From: UBA1876 sp003446665
Lineage (GTDB): Bacteria > Synergistota > Synergistia > Synergistales > Thermovirgaceae
Assembly: GCA_040616305.1 (NCBI GenBank)
Contig: CP159918.1
Coordinates: 1,984,001 to 2,048,000 of the forward strand
Length of the DNA: 64,000 nt
Direction of reading: 5' to 3'
A program made the translations under genes and the position numbers. Every line of letters begins with the position of its first letter. Position 1 is the first letter of the stretch. Below are positions 50,151 to 59,816 of the stretch, in pieces. The notes beneath the pieces were generated by a model that worked only from the letters and a program-made list of their open reading frames with translations, had not been told where the DNA came from and made no database searches.

Positions 50151-51693
50151 TCCCAGTCACCCCCATCATGACAAGTCCGATCTCCTCGATGTCGGCCGTT
50201 GCGGGTTCATCGAAAAACCTGAGTATTTTCCCGCGGTATATGACTCCTATCCTGTCTGAAAGGGAGAGAATCTCCGAAAGTTCCGTCGATACGAGCAGTA
50301 TGGCCCTTCCCTCCGACCGAGCATGAAGAAGGACCCTGTGGACATAGTCAGCCGCACCAAGGTCCAGTCCCCTGGTAGGCTGCACCGCTACCAGAAGTGA
50401 TTGCGCGATGTCCATTTCCCTGGCTATGACAACCTTCTGCTGGTTTCCGCCCGAGAGGTCGCGGACACGTTCCGTCGGGGAATAGGTCTTTATGGAATAA
50501 TCTTCGATAACCCTTTTCGAATATCCACGTATTTCCTTTTCCTTCAGAACACCCTTGTTCGAAAATACGGGCGAGGCAAAGCGCTTGAGAATGAGGTTTT
50601 CCTCTACGGACATGTCAAGCACCAGCCCCTCCCTGTGCCTGTCAGAGGGGATGTATCCCACGCCTGCTTCTATGATCTCCGCGGCGTCCCTGCCCGGGAT
50701 GGATTCCCCCTCAAGCATTATGTTGCCTTCTGCAACCTCTCGCAGTCCGCATATCGCCTCGGCAAGTTCTTCCTGTCCGTTGCCGCTGACTCCGGCGATA
50801 CCCAGGATCTCCCCTGCCGCTATATCCAGGTCCAGCCCGTCCACGGCCCAGTGGCCCCTGCTCCCTCTTACTTTGAGCCCCGAGACTTCGAGGACTTTCT
50901 TTCGAGGGCTCCTTACCTCGGCGCTTCTTCCGCCGATTTCTTCCATCTCTCGGCCAACCATCATACGGGCAAGCATTTTCTCCGAGGCGTCCTCCCTCGG
51001 AAGTTCGCCCGCTACCTTACCGTTTCTCAAGACTACTATCCTGTCCGCTATCTCAAAAACTTCCTGGAGCTTGTGTGTTATGAAGACGACGGAATTGCCT
51101 TCTTTCGTGAAATCCTTTATGAATTCAAAAAGCCGTTTCGCATTCTGGGGCGTTAGGACCGCGGTGGGTTCATCCATGATGAGGATCCTGGCCCCCCTGA
51201 AAAGGGCCTTCAAGATTTCGACCCTTTGCTGCATCCCTACCGGAAGCTGTTCTATCAACGCGTCAGGGTCGACCTCGAGCCCATAGGCTTCACCTGTTTC
51301 TGCAATTTCCTTCGACGCCTCGTCTACGGACATCCTGGCCTTGGGCCCCTTTCCGGCACCCAAAAGAACGTTCTCCACAACCGTATGGACCGGAACAAGC
51401 GTGAAGTGCTGGTGAATCATTCCAATGCCCAGATCCATCGCGTCCTGGGGCGACCTTATGGCGACCTTGCGCCCATCCACCGTGATTTCTCCTTCGTCGG
51501 GCTGATACATCCCGTACAGGATCTTCATCAAGGTGGATTTCCCTGCCCCGTTTTCACCCAAAAGGGCCAGGACTTCTCCCTTGCGCACTTCAAGGCTGAC
51601 CCGGTCGTTTGCGATCACTCCCGTGAAATATTTCGTTATTCCGGACAGTTCCACCACATTCCGGCTTTCAGCCGCAGAGGCGCCATTCTCCAT
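50140..51693 (-). CDS. ABC transporter ATP-binding protein (double ATPase, BMP/nucleoside type)
   Basis: 517 residues from ATG 51693 (MENGASAAESRNVV), with GGTGGTGA upstream; ATG 51708 is the weaker alternative. Two ATPase domains: first with Walker A ALLGENGAGKSTLMK (about 44-58), signature LPVGMQQRVEILKAL and Walker B ARILIMDEPTAVLTPQ; second with a degenerate Walker A (EILGIAGVSGNGQEELA) and signature DLSGGNQQKVVIAREM. This degenerate second P-loop is typical of the YufO/RbsA-like group. Energises import for the two permeases. Confidence 0.93.
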   Translation of the reverse strand: MENGASAAESRNVVELSGITKYFTGVIANDRVSLEVRKGEVLALLGENGAGKSTLMKILYGMYQPDEGEITVDGRKVAIRSPQDAMDLGIGMIHQHFTLVPVHTVVENVLLGAGKGPKARMSVDEASKEIAETGEAYGLEVDPDALIEQLPVGMQQRVEILKALFRGARILIMDEPTAVLTPQNAKRLFEFIKDFTKEGNSVVFITHKLQEVFEIADRIVVLRNGKVAGELPREDASEKMLARMMVGREMEEIGGRSAEVRSPRKKVLEVSGLKVRGSRGHWAVDGLDLDIAAGEILGIAGVSGNGQEELAEAICGLREVAEGNIMLEGESIPGRDAAEIIEAGVGYIPSDRHREGLVLDMSVEENLILKRFASPVFSNKGVLKEKEIRGYSKRVIEDYSIKTYSPTERVRDLSGGNQQKVVIAREMDIAQSLLVAVQPTRGLDLGAADYVHRVLLHARSEGRAILLVSTELSEILSLSDRIGVIYRGKILRFFDEPATADIEEIGLVMMGVTGNGS

Positions 51694-51720
51694 GACATCA
51701 CCACCCATATCCGGATTTGA

Positions 51721-51749
51721 AAAGGCGGGGGCACTCTGCCCCCGCCTTT
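51721..51749 (-). terminator. Attenuator hairpin after the BMP binding-protein gene
   Basis: 12-bp perfect stem: AAAGGCGGGGGC (51721-51732) and GCCCCCGCCTTT (51738-51749), 5-base loop, then TTTTCA on the minus strand. Lies between the binding protein and ATPase genes, like the hairpins after the other binding-protein genes here. Confidence 0.7.
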
Positions 51750-51767
51750 CGTTTCACCTTGCCGACT

Positions 51768-52772
51768 TCAGTCCAGTGATTCCGGGAACTGCGACAAAAA
51801 CCTCAGCAGTTGTCCATCGACGATCGCTTTTCCCGCTTCAGAAACCAGGTCCCTCACTTCCGGCGACACTTCGTCCGTATAGGCCACGTCTACGATGCCC
51901 TCGGCGATTCCCGCCTCGTTCACTATCGGCTCCAGCTCGCCGGCGAGATATTTGCCAACGGCCCAGACGTACATGGATTTGAAATTGAAGAACACGCTTG
52001 CTACAACGGTCCCGGGAGCAACGTCGTTCTGGTTGCTGGCGAATCCTACGAATTTCGCTCCCTTCTCCCTGGCCGCCTGGATGGCCCCCAGCCCGACCTG
52101 GTTGGCGTAAAAGAACAAGACGTCGGCGCCGTCGTCGATCATTGAAGCTGCCATCTGCTTGCCCAGGGCCACGTCATCCCAGGAATTCGCGTAGGCACGT
52201 GCCGCCTTCAATTCCGGCGTGCCGACCCGTGCCCCGTATTCGAAGGTGTTCAGAAGCCTTATCATCAACTTGTTCGGGAAACCGCCCACGAGTCCGATCT
52301 TGCCCGTTTTCGTAGTCTTCCCGGCAATGATGCCCGCGAGGAAACTGGCCTCGTATTCCTTCGGCAACACAGGTTTCACGTTCGGTTTTTGCGCGATCAT
52401 ACCGTTGATGACACAGAACGTGGATTCAGGATAATTCGGGGCAACCCTCTGTGCCGCTTCGTCGAACTGCGTTCCCGCCGCCATAATCAGGTCGTAGCCT
52501 CTTTCAGCGTAATTTCTGAAGGTCGATTCATAGTCGCTGGCCTGAACGTTCTCGACATATTCGATTTTAGTACCCAGTTCCTCGTTTGCCGCCACCAGCC
52601 CGGCGTAGTTGGTTGCGTTCCAGCTCTGGTCGTTGATCGGACCAGGCAATATCAGCACCATCTTGTAATCGCCGGGGGCCTTTGCCGATGCCGCGCCCGT
52701 GAAAACTGCCACCATCAGGGCCGACAACACAAAGAACACCGAGAAAAGCTTGACAACTCGCTGCTTTCTCAA
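51768..52772 (-). CDS. BMP family ABC transporter substrate-binding protein
   Basis: 334 residues from TTG 52772, 7 bases after GGGAGG; GTG 52781 is too close. Signal peptide (VVKLFSVFFVLSALMVAVF, cleavage near AASA). BMP/PnrA pattern: VLILPGPINDQSWNATNYAGL (core PGPINDQSWN), YESTFRNYAERGYDLIMAAG, GKIGLVGGFPNKLMIRLLN and FVGFASNQNDVAPG. PnrA relatives bind purine nucleosides; others bind riboflavin, ribose or related compounds. With YgeW, YgeY and the hydantoinase next door, a purine- or ureide-derived ligand is likely (inference). Confidence 0.93.
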   Translation of the reverse strand: MRKQRVVKLFSVFFVLSALMVAVFTGAASAKAPGDYKMVLILPGPINDQSWNATNYAGLVAANEELGTKIEYVENVQASDYESTFRNYAERGYDLIMAAGTQFDEAAQRVAPNYPESTFCVINGMIAQKPNVKPVLPKEYEASFLAGIIAGKTTKTGKIGLVGGFPNKLMIRLLNTFEYGARVGTPELKAARAYANSWDDVALGKQMAASMIDDGADVLFFYANQVGLGAIQAAREKGAKFVGFASNQNDVAPGTVVASVFFNFKSMYVWAVGKYLAGELEPIVNEAGIAEGIVDVAYTDEVSPEVRDLVSEAGKAIVDGQLLRFLSQFPESLD

Positions 52773-52892
52773 ATGAAACACCTCCCTTTCTTTGCGCTCT
52801 CATTTTTCCCATTTGCCTTTTCCGGCCTTCGTCACCCGGCAAGACATCCGGGGCGAGGACCTGTCCAGGAAACCCCTCGTCTTGCAGTGGTC

Positions 52893-53879
52893 CTACCTTC
52901 CCCCCATGGTAAGAGCCATGACGGCCTTCGCCGTGTGGAGCCTGTTTTCCGCTTCATCATAGATCACCGAATGCGGACCGTCGATTACGGAGTCTTCCAC
53001 CTCGTTAACCCTGTCCGCCGGAAGGGCATGCATGTACAACGAGTCTTTGGATGTGAGGCTCATCATCTTTTCGGTGCACTTCCAGTGCCTGTTCGCCTCC
53101 AGGAGCGAATCCACGACTTTCGTATCCTCATTGGTCACCCAGTTCCCCCAGTTCTTGGGGAAGACCACGTCAGCATCGCTGTAAGCCTCCTCCTGGTCAT
53201 GGGTGATCTTGAGTGAACCGCCGTTGGCCTCGGCATAGGACCGGGCCTTTTCGATCACCCAGTCCGGGAGCTGGTATCCTTCGGGATAGGCGAGGGTAAC
53301 GTCGATGCCGTACCTGGGAAAAAGCAGCACCTGGCTCACCGGAACGGAAATGGGTTTTTTGTGAGTCGTCGCGTAGGCCCAGATGACGGAGACCTTCAGA
53401 TTGCGAAGGTCTTTGCCCCTTTTTTCCTGGATGGTCATGAGATCGGCGATGGCTTGCAGCGGATGATAAAGGTCGTCCTGCATGCTGATGACCGGCACCG
53501 TGGAATGCCTGGCCATTTCGTTGATGTAGGCGTTCCCCACTTTCCAGAAGCAGTTCCTGCAGGCGATGGCGTGACCCATCCTGGAGAGAATCACCGCTGT
53601 GTCCTTGGCAACCTCGCCGTGGGCTATCTGCATGTTGCTGGTGTCGAGAAAGTGGGCGTGCCCTCCCAGCTGAGTTATCCCGGCCTCCATGGAATTCCGT
53701 GTCCTGGTGGACTGTTCGAAAAACATCAGGAAAACGGTCTTGTTAGGAAGGTAGTTTGTGGGTCGGTCCATCGCAAAGGCCCGCTTGAGGTCCCAGGAAC
53801 ACTCGAGAAGGGTGTCTATCTCCTCCCTGGACCAATCTTGCAATGTAATGAAATGTTTCCCCCTGAAAACAGTCTGCAT
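52893..53879 (-). CDS. ygeW: Knotted carbamoyltransferase YgeW
   Basis: 328 residues. Aspartate/ornithine-carbamoyltransferase superfamily. Carbamoyl-phosphate site FFEQSTRTRNSMEAGI (about 54-69), catalytic HPLQAIADLMTIQEKRG after the DDLY turn (about 138-155), and the long C-terminal MHALPADRVNEVEDSV (about 285-300), the pattern of the YgeW group with the knotted fold. YgeW transfers a carbamoyl group whose acceptor is 2,3-diaminopropionate in E. coli-type systems and yields carbamoyl phosphate in the degradative direction. GGAGGAAAGGC precedes the ATG. ygeY is the next gene upstream (46 bp). Confidence 0.95.
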   Translation of the reverse strand: MQTVFRGKHFITLQDWSREEIDTLLECSWDLKRAFAMDRPTNYLPNKTVFLMFFEQSTRTRNSMEAGITQLGGHAHFLDTSNMQIAHGEVAKDTAVILSRMGHAIACRNCFWKVGNAYINEMARHSTVPVISMQDDLYHPLQAIADLMTIQEKRGKDLRNLKVSVIWAYATTHKKPISVPVSQVLLFPRYGIDVTLAYPEGYQLPDWVIEKARSYAEANGGSLKITHDQEEAYSDADVVFPKNWGNWVTNEDTKVVDSLLEANRHWKCTEKMMSLTSKDSLYMHALPADRVNEVEDSVIDGPHSVIYDEAENRLHTAKAVMALTMGGR

Positions 53880-53925
53880 TCGCCTTTCCTCCTTGTTTTT
53901 TCTAAAAATGCCGCACGGGCTGTAA

Positions 53926-55125
53926 TCAGAAATTCCTCACGTAAACCGACGGGATCACCGCGTAAAGCGCAGCCGCTTTGACGAGTTCGTCCTTCCAGGT
54001 CCGCTCGTTCGGAGCGTGAGCCTGGTCCTCATGGCCCGGACCGAAGCCGATGCAGGGAATGCCGTATCTGCCCATGATCGAGACCCCGTTGGTCGAAAAA
54101 CCCCATTTGCCGACGAATGGCTCTTTCCCGAAAAGATCCCTGTAGGCTTTTACCGTCGCCTGACATGCGGGGTGATCCTCTTCCAGCACCCAGGCAGGGA
54201 AATAGCATTCCGTCGGATAGACGAGCCCGGTGTAAGAGGGACGCTCGTAGTTGTACATGGATACCTCGGCGTTCTTTTCTTTTGCCGCCGGAAGGTTTCT
54301 GATCTGCTGGAGTGCCAATTCCCGGCTTTCCCCGTGGGTAAGCCTGCGGTCTATCGATATGGAGCACCCGTCCGCCACGGCACACCTGGAGGGCGAACTG
54401 AAAAAGATCTCCGAAACCGTCAGGCTTCCCTTACCAAGGAAGGGATCGTCGTGTAGGTTCTCATGAAGAGCCCTTACTTCCTGAAGCAGCGGCGCCATTT
54501 TGTAGATAGCGTTGTCGCCGCGTTCGGGCACTGAGCCGTGGCAGCTCAAGCCCTTGGTGGCTACCTTGATCTCCATTCTCCCGCGTTGCCCCCGGTAGAT
54601 GTTGAGCGACGTCGGCTCGGTGATGACCACGAACTCGGGCCGAATGCCACCTTCGTTGATGATATACTGCCAGCAGAGGCCATCGCAATCTTCCTCCTGG
54701 ACGGTCCCTGTCACCAGCAGGGTGTAATCGTCTTCCAGGCCAAAGTCCTTGATAATCCTGGCGCCGTAGACCATGGAGGCCATGCCGCCCTCCTGGTCGC
54801 TGGCCCCGCGGCCGACGATGATTTCGTCATCCTCGTACCCTTCGTAGGGATCGTATTCCCAAAGGCTTTTGTCACCTGTCCCCACGGTATCTATATGGGC
54901 GTCCATGGCGACAAGACGGGAACCGCTGCCTATGTATCCCAGGATGTTGCCCATGGGGTCTATCTCGATCCTGTCAAATCCCACCTTCTCCATCTCTTCC
55001 TTGATCCGGAGTATGACGGCTTCCTCATTGCAGCTTTCACTGGGGATGGCGATCATGTCCCGCAGAAACTTCGAAATGTCCCCACGGTAAGACTCGGCTT
55101 GCTTCATTACCTTTTCAAAATCCAC
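53926..55125 (-). CDS. ygeY: YgeY family M20 hydrolase (selenium-metabolism-linked type)
   Basis: 399 residues. GTG 55125 start (VDFEKVMKQAESYRG), GGAG 11 bases upstream; ATG 55107 is the alternative. Active-site set complete: RLVAMDAHIDTVGTG (metal His, catalytic Asp), GRGASDQEGGMASMVYG (bridging Asp), TVQEEDCDGLCWQY (general-base and metal Glu), and GPGHEDQAHAPNE (last His). Family known from E. coli ygeY, always near ygeW; hydrolyses a substituted diaminopropionate or related amide in ureide breakdown. In some genomes it accompanies selenium-dependent molybdenum hydroxylases; none are visible here. Confidence 0.93.
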   Translation of the reverse strand: MDFEKVMKQAESYRGDISKFLRDMIAIPSESCNEEAVILRIKEEMEKVGFDRIEIDPMGNILGYIGSGSRLVAMDAHIDTVGTGDKSLWEYDPYEGYEDDEIIVGRGASDQEGGMASMVYGARIIKDFGLEDDYTLLVTGTVQEEDCDGLCWQYIINEGGIRPEFVVITEPTSLNIYRGQRGRMEIKVATKGLSCHGSVPERGDNAIYKMAPLLQEVRALHENLHDDPFLGKGSLTVSEIFFSSPSRCAVADGCSISIDRRLTHGESRELALQQIRNLPAAKEKNAEVSMYNYERPSYTGLVYPTECYFPAWVLEEDHPACQATVKAYRDLFGKEPFVGKWGFSTNGVSIMGRYGIPCIGFGPGHEDQAHAPNERTWKDELVKAAALYAVIPSVYVRNF

Positions 55126-55190
55126 CGCAGACCAGGCTCCTTTCCATTGCTTTTCACGACTTTCACTTTTATGTTTTTACTTTCGGGCCC

Positions 55191-56480
55191 TCAGGGGGCC
55201 ATGCCCATTAATCTGGGCAAAAACAGCGATATGCCGGGAATGAAGGTGACTATCAAAAGCGCGATTACGACCATGATGATGAAAGGGAAAATCTCCCTGC
55301 TCAACTGTTCGATCGTGAGGCGGCTTATCCCGCAGGCCACGAATAGGCACGCTCCCACGGGCGGCGTCATCAGGGCGATGTTCAAGGCGAGCACCATAAT
55401 GATCCCGAAGTGAAGCGGGTCGAAACCGATATCCACCGCCAGGGGATGAAGGATGGGACCCAAAATGATAAGCGCCGCCGCTATGTCCATGAACATACCC
55501 ACGAAAAGCAGCAGTACCAGGATCATGCCCATTATGATCCACTTGTTGGTGCTGATGGAAAGCATCAGTGTGGCGACTTTCTCCGGGATCTGCTCCATGG
55601 TCAGCACCCATCCCAAAATCGACGCCGCAGCTATGACCAGAAACACCACACCGGTAGTCCGCGCCATTTTGAGAAAAATGGGCCACAGGTCTTTCACGGA
55701 GAGGCTCCGGAAGACAAAAAAGCCTATGAACATGGAATAGGCAACGGCAACCGCAGCCGCCTCCGTGGGGGTAAATACGCCCGAGAGGATTCCTCCCAGG
55801 ATTATCACTGGCATCAGCAGAGCTACGAAGGATTCCTTGAATGCCACAAGAATTTCCTTCAGGGTCGCCCGTCTTTCCCCAACGGGGTATCCGCGCTTTT
55901 TCGAAATCCGGGCCGTCATAACCATGAGAACCGCTGCGATGAGAAGCCCGGGCAGGACACCGGCCAGAAAAAGGCCTGCGATCGAAACCTGCATGAAGGC
56001 ACCGTAGATCACCATGATGTTAGATGGCGGGATGGTCGGCCCGATGATAGAAGACGACGCCGTAACGGCCGCCGAGAAATCCTTGTCATAGCCCTCCTCC
56101 ACCATGGCGGGAATCAGCATCGAACCTATGGCCGCCGTATCGCTCACGGCCGCACCCGTTATGCCAGCGAAAAAGACCGACGCAAGTATGTTGGCATGAG
56201 CCAGCCCTCCCTGGAGGTGACCCACAAGCACGTTGCTGAATTTAACCAGCCGGGTGGTGATCCCGGTCTTGTTCATTATCTCCCCGGCCAGTATGAAAAA
56301 AGGCATGGCCATCAGGGTGAACATGTCCACACCGGCAAAGTACCGCTGGGGCACCAGCTGCAACACCGAGCCCAGACCCATTTTAAGCATGGAGAAAAGG
56401 CCCGTGACGCCCAGGACAAAACCCACGGGCATGCCGATCAGAACAAGCACCAAAAAGGTTCCTGCGATGAAGGCCGTCAT
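55191..56480 (-). CDS. dctM: TRAP transporter large permease (DctM family)
   Basis: 429 residues, about 12 membrane helices. Marks: NILASVFFAGITGAAVSDTAA, GPTIPPSNIMVIYGAF, GGILSGVFTPTEAAAVAVAYS and ALNIALMTPPVGACLFVA. Overlaps dctQ by 4 bases. Part of a complete dctP-dctQ-dctM set preceding ygeY. Confidence 0.95.
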   Translation of the reverse strand: MTAFIAGTFLVLVLIGMPVGFVLGVTGLFSMLKMGLGSVLQLVPQRYFAGVDMFTLMAMPFFILAGEIMNKTGITTRLVKFSNVLVGHLQGGLAHANILASVFFAGITGAAVSDTAAIGSMLIPAMVEEGYDKDFSAAVTASSSIIGPTIPPSNIMVIYGAFMQVSIAGLFLAGVLPGLLIAAVLMVMTARISKKRGYPVGERRATLKEILVAFKESFVALLMPVIILGGILSGVFTPTEAAAVAVAYSMFIGFFVFRSLSVKDLWPIFLKMARTTGVVFLVIAAASILGWVLTMEQIPEKVATLMLSISTNKWIIMGMILVLLLFVGMFMDIAAALIILGPILHPLAVDIGFDPLHFGIIMVLALNIALMTPPVGACLFVACGISRLTIEQLSREIFPFIIMVVIALLIVTFIPGISLFLPRLMGMAP

Positions 56481-57100
56481 TGCCCGGCTCCCCCCTTCAC
56501 CGAACCGTCGTCGAACTCGAGCCCTTCCTCTCTTTTTACCGCGGCTACTATATCCTCCGACATTAGGATCTCGTCCAGGTCCTGCCTGCGGATATCAAGG
56601 GTCATCTTGCAGACCAGCATTACCAGGCAAAACACGGCACTCACCGGAACGGCCAAAAGCCACCAGTACATCGTAGTGTGCAAGGCCGTGGAAACCTGCG
56701 CCTTGCCACCTTCGGCCATCCGGAAGCCGAACACTGCAAGAACGTAGAGAAAGTACAAGACGAGAAAATTGGAAAGAAATATTATCGTCTTCGCTGCCAG
56801 GCGGGGAAGCTTTTTGATGAACATGGTCACCCCTACGTGCTCGTGACGCCAGATGCAAAGGGCCACCGAAAGGAGCGCCATCCAGATCATGGCGTACCGT
56901 GAAAACTCCTCCGTCCATCCAAGGGGAGACTGGAAGACATAACGAAACAGCACGCCCAAAAGTACCGTAGCGGTCATGATTATAGAAAGGATAAAAACGG
57001 GAACCTCCAGCGCAGATTCCAGTCCGTTGCCCGTTTTTTCAGCCAGGCGGAAAAGCCCCTCAAAGGGGCTTTCCCGCCCGGAACGTTTTAGAATTCCCAT
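56477..57100 (-). CDS. dctQ: TRAP transporter small permease (DctQ family)
   Basis: 207 residues, four membrane helices. LGWTEEFSRYAMIWMALLSVA (about 77-97) and the Trp-Arg-His-Glu turn that follows (CIWRHEHVGVTMF) are typical of DctQ. The C-terminal tail (about 170-207) is longer and more acidic than usual. Links DctP and DctM. Confidence 0.9.
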   Translation of the reverse strand: MGILKRSGRESPFEGLFRLAEKTGNGLESALEVPVFILSIIMTATVLLGVLFRYVFQSPLGWTEEFSRYAMIWMALLSVALCIWRHEHVGVTMFIKKLPRLAAKTIIFLSNFLVLYFLYVLAVFGFRMAEGGKAQVSTALHTTMYWWLLAVPVSAVFCLVMLVCKMTLDIRRQDLDEILMSEDIVAAVKREEGLEFDDGSVKGGAGQ

Positions 57101-57132
57101 AACTATTCACCGGCAGACAAAGGCGCTACCGG

Positions 57133-58167
57133 TCAATCCTCTTCCTCCATGGCCTCTTCTATGGCTTCGAGATACCTCTCTGCAAGTTCTACACCTTCTT
57201 CGCCATATTCGCCTTTGAGGAATTCCATGGCTGACTTTAGGCCTACTTCCCTGAACTCTTCCAGCGCTTCAGGCGTGGGGGTATGTATCTCCATCCCGGC
57301 TTCGATCAGCGCCGGCAAACCCTTGTCAGATGCCTCGATGATCCGGTTGAGCCCCCTCCCGGCAACGATAGCCGTCTTGGCAGCCTCGTCGACGATGAAC
57401 CGTTCCTCTTCGTTAAGGCCTTCGTAGAAGTCCTTGTTCATGACCCAGCAATAAGTGCTGTAGAGGTGGTTCGTAAGAGTAAGGTATTTCTGTACCTCGA
57501 AAAGCTTGCCCGTGAGGATGATAGGGATGGGGTTATGCTGACCGTCGACGACCCCGGTCTGAAGGGCTGTATAGACTTCCGCCCATGCCACCGGCGTCGC
57601 TCCGGCGCCGTAGGCTTTCATCAGGTTCTGATGGGATGGCAGCGTCATAGTCCGGATCTTGAGCCCTTTCATGTCTTCAACGGTCTTGATGGGACGTTTG
57701 CTGTTCGTGATCTGGAAGAATCCCCCGGCTTCGCCGTATCCAAGTACCTTGAACCCTGTTTTCTTCTCTATGTCCGATGCCAGGTATTCTCCGAAGGGGC
57801 CGTCGAAAACTTTCCAGGCCACGTTGTAGCTCGGAATGGCGAAGGGAACGTCCAACACGCTGTAAAGCGGGTAGAAAGAGGCCATTCCCCCCGCCGACGC
57901 GATGTAGCTTTGAACAACGCCAGCTTTCACCTGCTCCATGGTCTCCCGCTCATTGCCCAGCTGTCCGGCCGGGTATATTTCCACCAGCAGTTCGCCGTTG
58001 CTCTGGGCCTCCACCATGCTCTTGAATACCGCCGACATTGCGGCCGTGGCCACATCAAAAGGCTGCTGCGGATTGAGATGTGAGAGCTTGATGGTCTTCG
58101 CCGCGTATGCTGAAGACGCGCTCAACAAAATACACATCACGAAAAACACCGCAAGAAATTTCCTCAT
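57133..58167 (-). CDS. dctP: TRAP transporter substrate-binding protein (DctP family)
   Basis: 344 residues from ATG 58167 (MRKFLAVFFVMCILL). Signal peptide cleaved near AYA-AKT. DctP pattern: KTIKLSHLNPQQPFD at the mature start, GELLVEIYPAGQLGNERE (about 60-77), FQITNSKRPIKTVEDMKGLKIR (core with the conserved Arg of DLKGLKIRT type), and AEVYTALQTGVVDGQHNP (about 205-222). Binds an organic acid or amino-acid derivative. First gene of the dctPQM set; the frame continues upstream to 58275 without a ribosome site. Confidence 0.94.
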   Translation of the reverse strand: MRKFLAVFFVMCILLSASSAYAAKTIKLSHLNPQQPFDVATAAMSAVFKSMVEAQSNGELLVEIYPAGQLGNERETMEQVKAGVVQSYIASAGGMASFYPLYSVLDVPFAIPSYNVAWKVFDGPFGEYLASDIEKKTGFKVLGYGEAGGFFQITNSKRPIKTVEDMKGLKIRTMTLPSHQNLMKAYGAGATPVAWAEVYTALQTGVVDGQHNPIPIILTGKLFEVQKYLTLTNHLYSTYCWVMNKDFYEGLNEEERFIVDEAAKTAIVAGRGLNRIIEASDKGLPALIEAGMEIHTPTPEALEEFREVGLKSAMEFLKGEYGEEGVELAERYLEAIEEAMEEED

Positions 58168-58302
58168 CTGACCAACACTCCTTCCAGTACCGGCTTTTGA
58201 CTCTTCATTACTCCAGGACTTCACCATAAAACGCCCGATACTTCCGGCAAGCCACCTGAAAAGCACCACCTCCATACCTGAATCGCACGTTTTTGCAAGT
58301 TT

Positions 58303-59769
58303 TTAGAGCAACCCCGTCATTTCGTTGAAAGCCCGGATCTTTTCATCTATGGCCGGCGCCATCTTCCTTATGCCGCCCCAGTATTCCTCCGCGTCATACC
58401 ATTGGGCGTTGAGCTCCTCCAGCTCGCGGCCCTGCTGTTCGACCCAGGTATAGTACTTGAGATTGTGGATCCTCCTGCGGTCGTAATACCCCAGTTCCTG
58501 CATCCAGTCCACAGAAAGGCCCAATACGTGCCTGTTGAAATCCACGGCTGCGTCTATCTCGCCATAGGGGCCGTATTCTTCTTCCATCTCCTTGAGGCGT
58601 GAGCCGTAAAGCTCCATGCTGTCGGTGAAGACGGTGAATATGACGTCCTTTTCGGACAGTTCGTAGTACTTCGCCATCTTGATGGCCATGATCAGGTTCG
58701 CGGCGCCCGAAATGCCTATGAGAGGAAGATCGTCTGTCACCTTCTGCGATACGCCTTGTTTCCTGAGATATTCCCTTCCCGCAGGTTCGTTGAAGAGCCT
58801 TATCATGGCCATGCTGTCGGCATCATCCACGGCTATTACCATGTCGGTGTTTTTAACGTTGTGGATCCAGGGCACGTGCTTGTCTCCGATTCCCTCGATC
58901 CTGTGGGCCCCGAAACCGTTTTCCAGCAGCGTCGGGCACTGGAGAGCCTCTCCCACGGCGATCTTCGCCCTGGGGAAAACCTCTTTCACATAGTCACCCG
59001 ATGCCAGCGTGCCCGACGACCCGGAGGTAAGGGTCACTCCAAAAAACCTGTCGCCGGACCTTGCCGCGTCCCTGAAGGCCTCTTCCATTGCGTGACCCGT
59101 CACCTCGTAGTGCCAAAGGTAGTTGCCGGACTCCTCGAACTGGTTGAAGGCCACCACGTTGTCCCGGGTTCGCCTGAGCTCCCAGGTCTTGTCGAAGATC
59201 TCCTTCACGTTGCTCTCGCTTCCGGGGGTAGCGATCACCTCGCCCGCCACCGTTTTGAGCCATTCGAACCGCTCGCGGCTCATACCCTCGGGAAGGATGG
59301 CTATGGACTCGCACCCCAGAAGCTGGGAATTATAGGCGCCGCCGCGGCAATAGTTGCCGGTGGACGGCCAGATGGCCTTCTGAGTGGTTGGATCGAACTG
59401 GCCCGTCACAAGCCTCGGCACAAGACACCCGAATGTGGCTCCCACCTTGTGGGCTCCCGTGGGAAACCATTTCCCCACAAGCGCCAGGATCCTGGCCTCC
59501 ACGCCCGTAAGCTCGGGCGGCAGCTCCATAAAATTGACTCCCCCGTAAAGCCCTCCTTGCATCACGGGCTCGTTCTTCCAGGTAATACGAAACAGATTCA
59601 GCGGGTTTACGTCCCACAGGCCAACGTTTTTAAGCTGGTCCCTGATCTTTTGCGGGATCTTCCCCGGGTCCTTCATCTGTTCGAAGGTGGGTATTACGAC
59701 ATTCTTTTCTTTTGCCCTTTCGACGGCTCGCCTGAGGCCTTCTTCATTGACGGTCAGATCGATCAACAC
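58303..59769 (-). CDS. PLP-dependent lyase of the tryptophan-synthase-beta fold (unassigned substrate)
   Basis: 488 residues from GTG 59769, 6 bases after GGGAG; TTG 59775 and TTG 59766 are alternatives. Fold type II PLP enzyme, longer than cysteine synthase or YgeX. PLP Lys in KWFPTGAHKVGATFGC (about 103-118), substrate loop WPSTGNYCRGGAYNS, glycine-rich phosphate loop TLTSGSSGTLASGD (about 250-263). Long C-terminal helical extension rich in Tyr and Trp. Conserved in anaerobes as an unassigned 'subunit beta' type protein. Its place beside SHMT, threonine synthase and YgeW/YgeY suggests a beta-lyase or ammonia-lyase on a serine- or diaminopropionate-like amino acid. Confidence 0.8.
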   Translation of the reverse strand: MLIDLTVNEEGLRRAVERAKEKNVVIPTFEQMKDPGKIPQKIRDQLKNVGLWDVNPLNLFRITWKNEPVMQGGLYGGVNFMELPPELTGVEARILALVGKWFPTGAHKVGATFGCLVPRLVTGQFDPTTQKAIWPSTGNYCRGGAYNSQLLGCESIAILPEGMSRERFEWLKTVAGEVIATPGSESNVKEIFDKTWELRRTRDNVVAFNQFEESGNYLWHYEVTGHAMEEAFRDAARSGDRFFGVTLTSGSSGTLASGDYVKEVFPRAKIAVGEALQCPTLLENGFGAHRIEGIGDKHVPWIHNVKNTDMVIAVDDADSMAMIRLFNEPAGREYLRKQGVSQKVTDDLPLIGISGAANLIMAIKMAKYYELSEKDVIFTVFTDSMELYGSRLKEMEEEYGPYGEIDAAVDFNRHVLGLSVDWMQELGYYDRRRIHNLKYYTWVEQQGRELEELNAQWYDAEEYWGGIRKMAPAIDEKIRAFNEMTGLL

Positions 59770-59816
59770 CAACAACTCCCTTTCTGTCGTTTTCGCTTTA
59801 TCTTATTTCGGAAGAA

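Noticed and set aside
52773..52892. Riboswitch upstream of the BMP binding-protein gene
   Set aside because: The 120-bp gap to ygeW shows no conserved aptamer elements I can recognise, and the genes appear to be read through from ygeW.
55410..56747. Plus-strand frame of 445 codons opposite the dctM and dctQ genes
   Set aside because: Rich in His, Arg, Gln and Asp, as expected for the reverse complement of membrane-protein genes; not a real gene.
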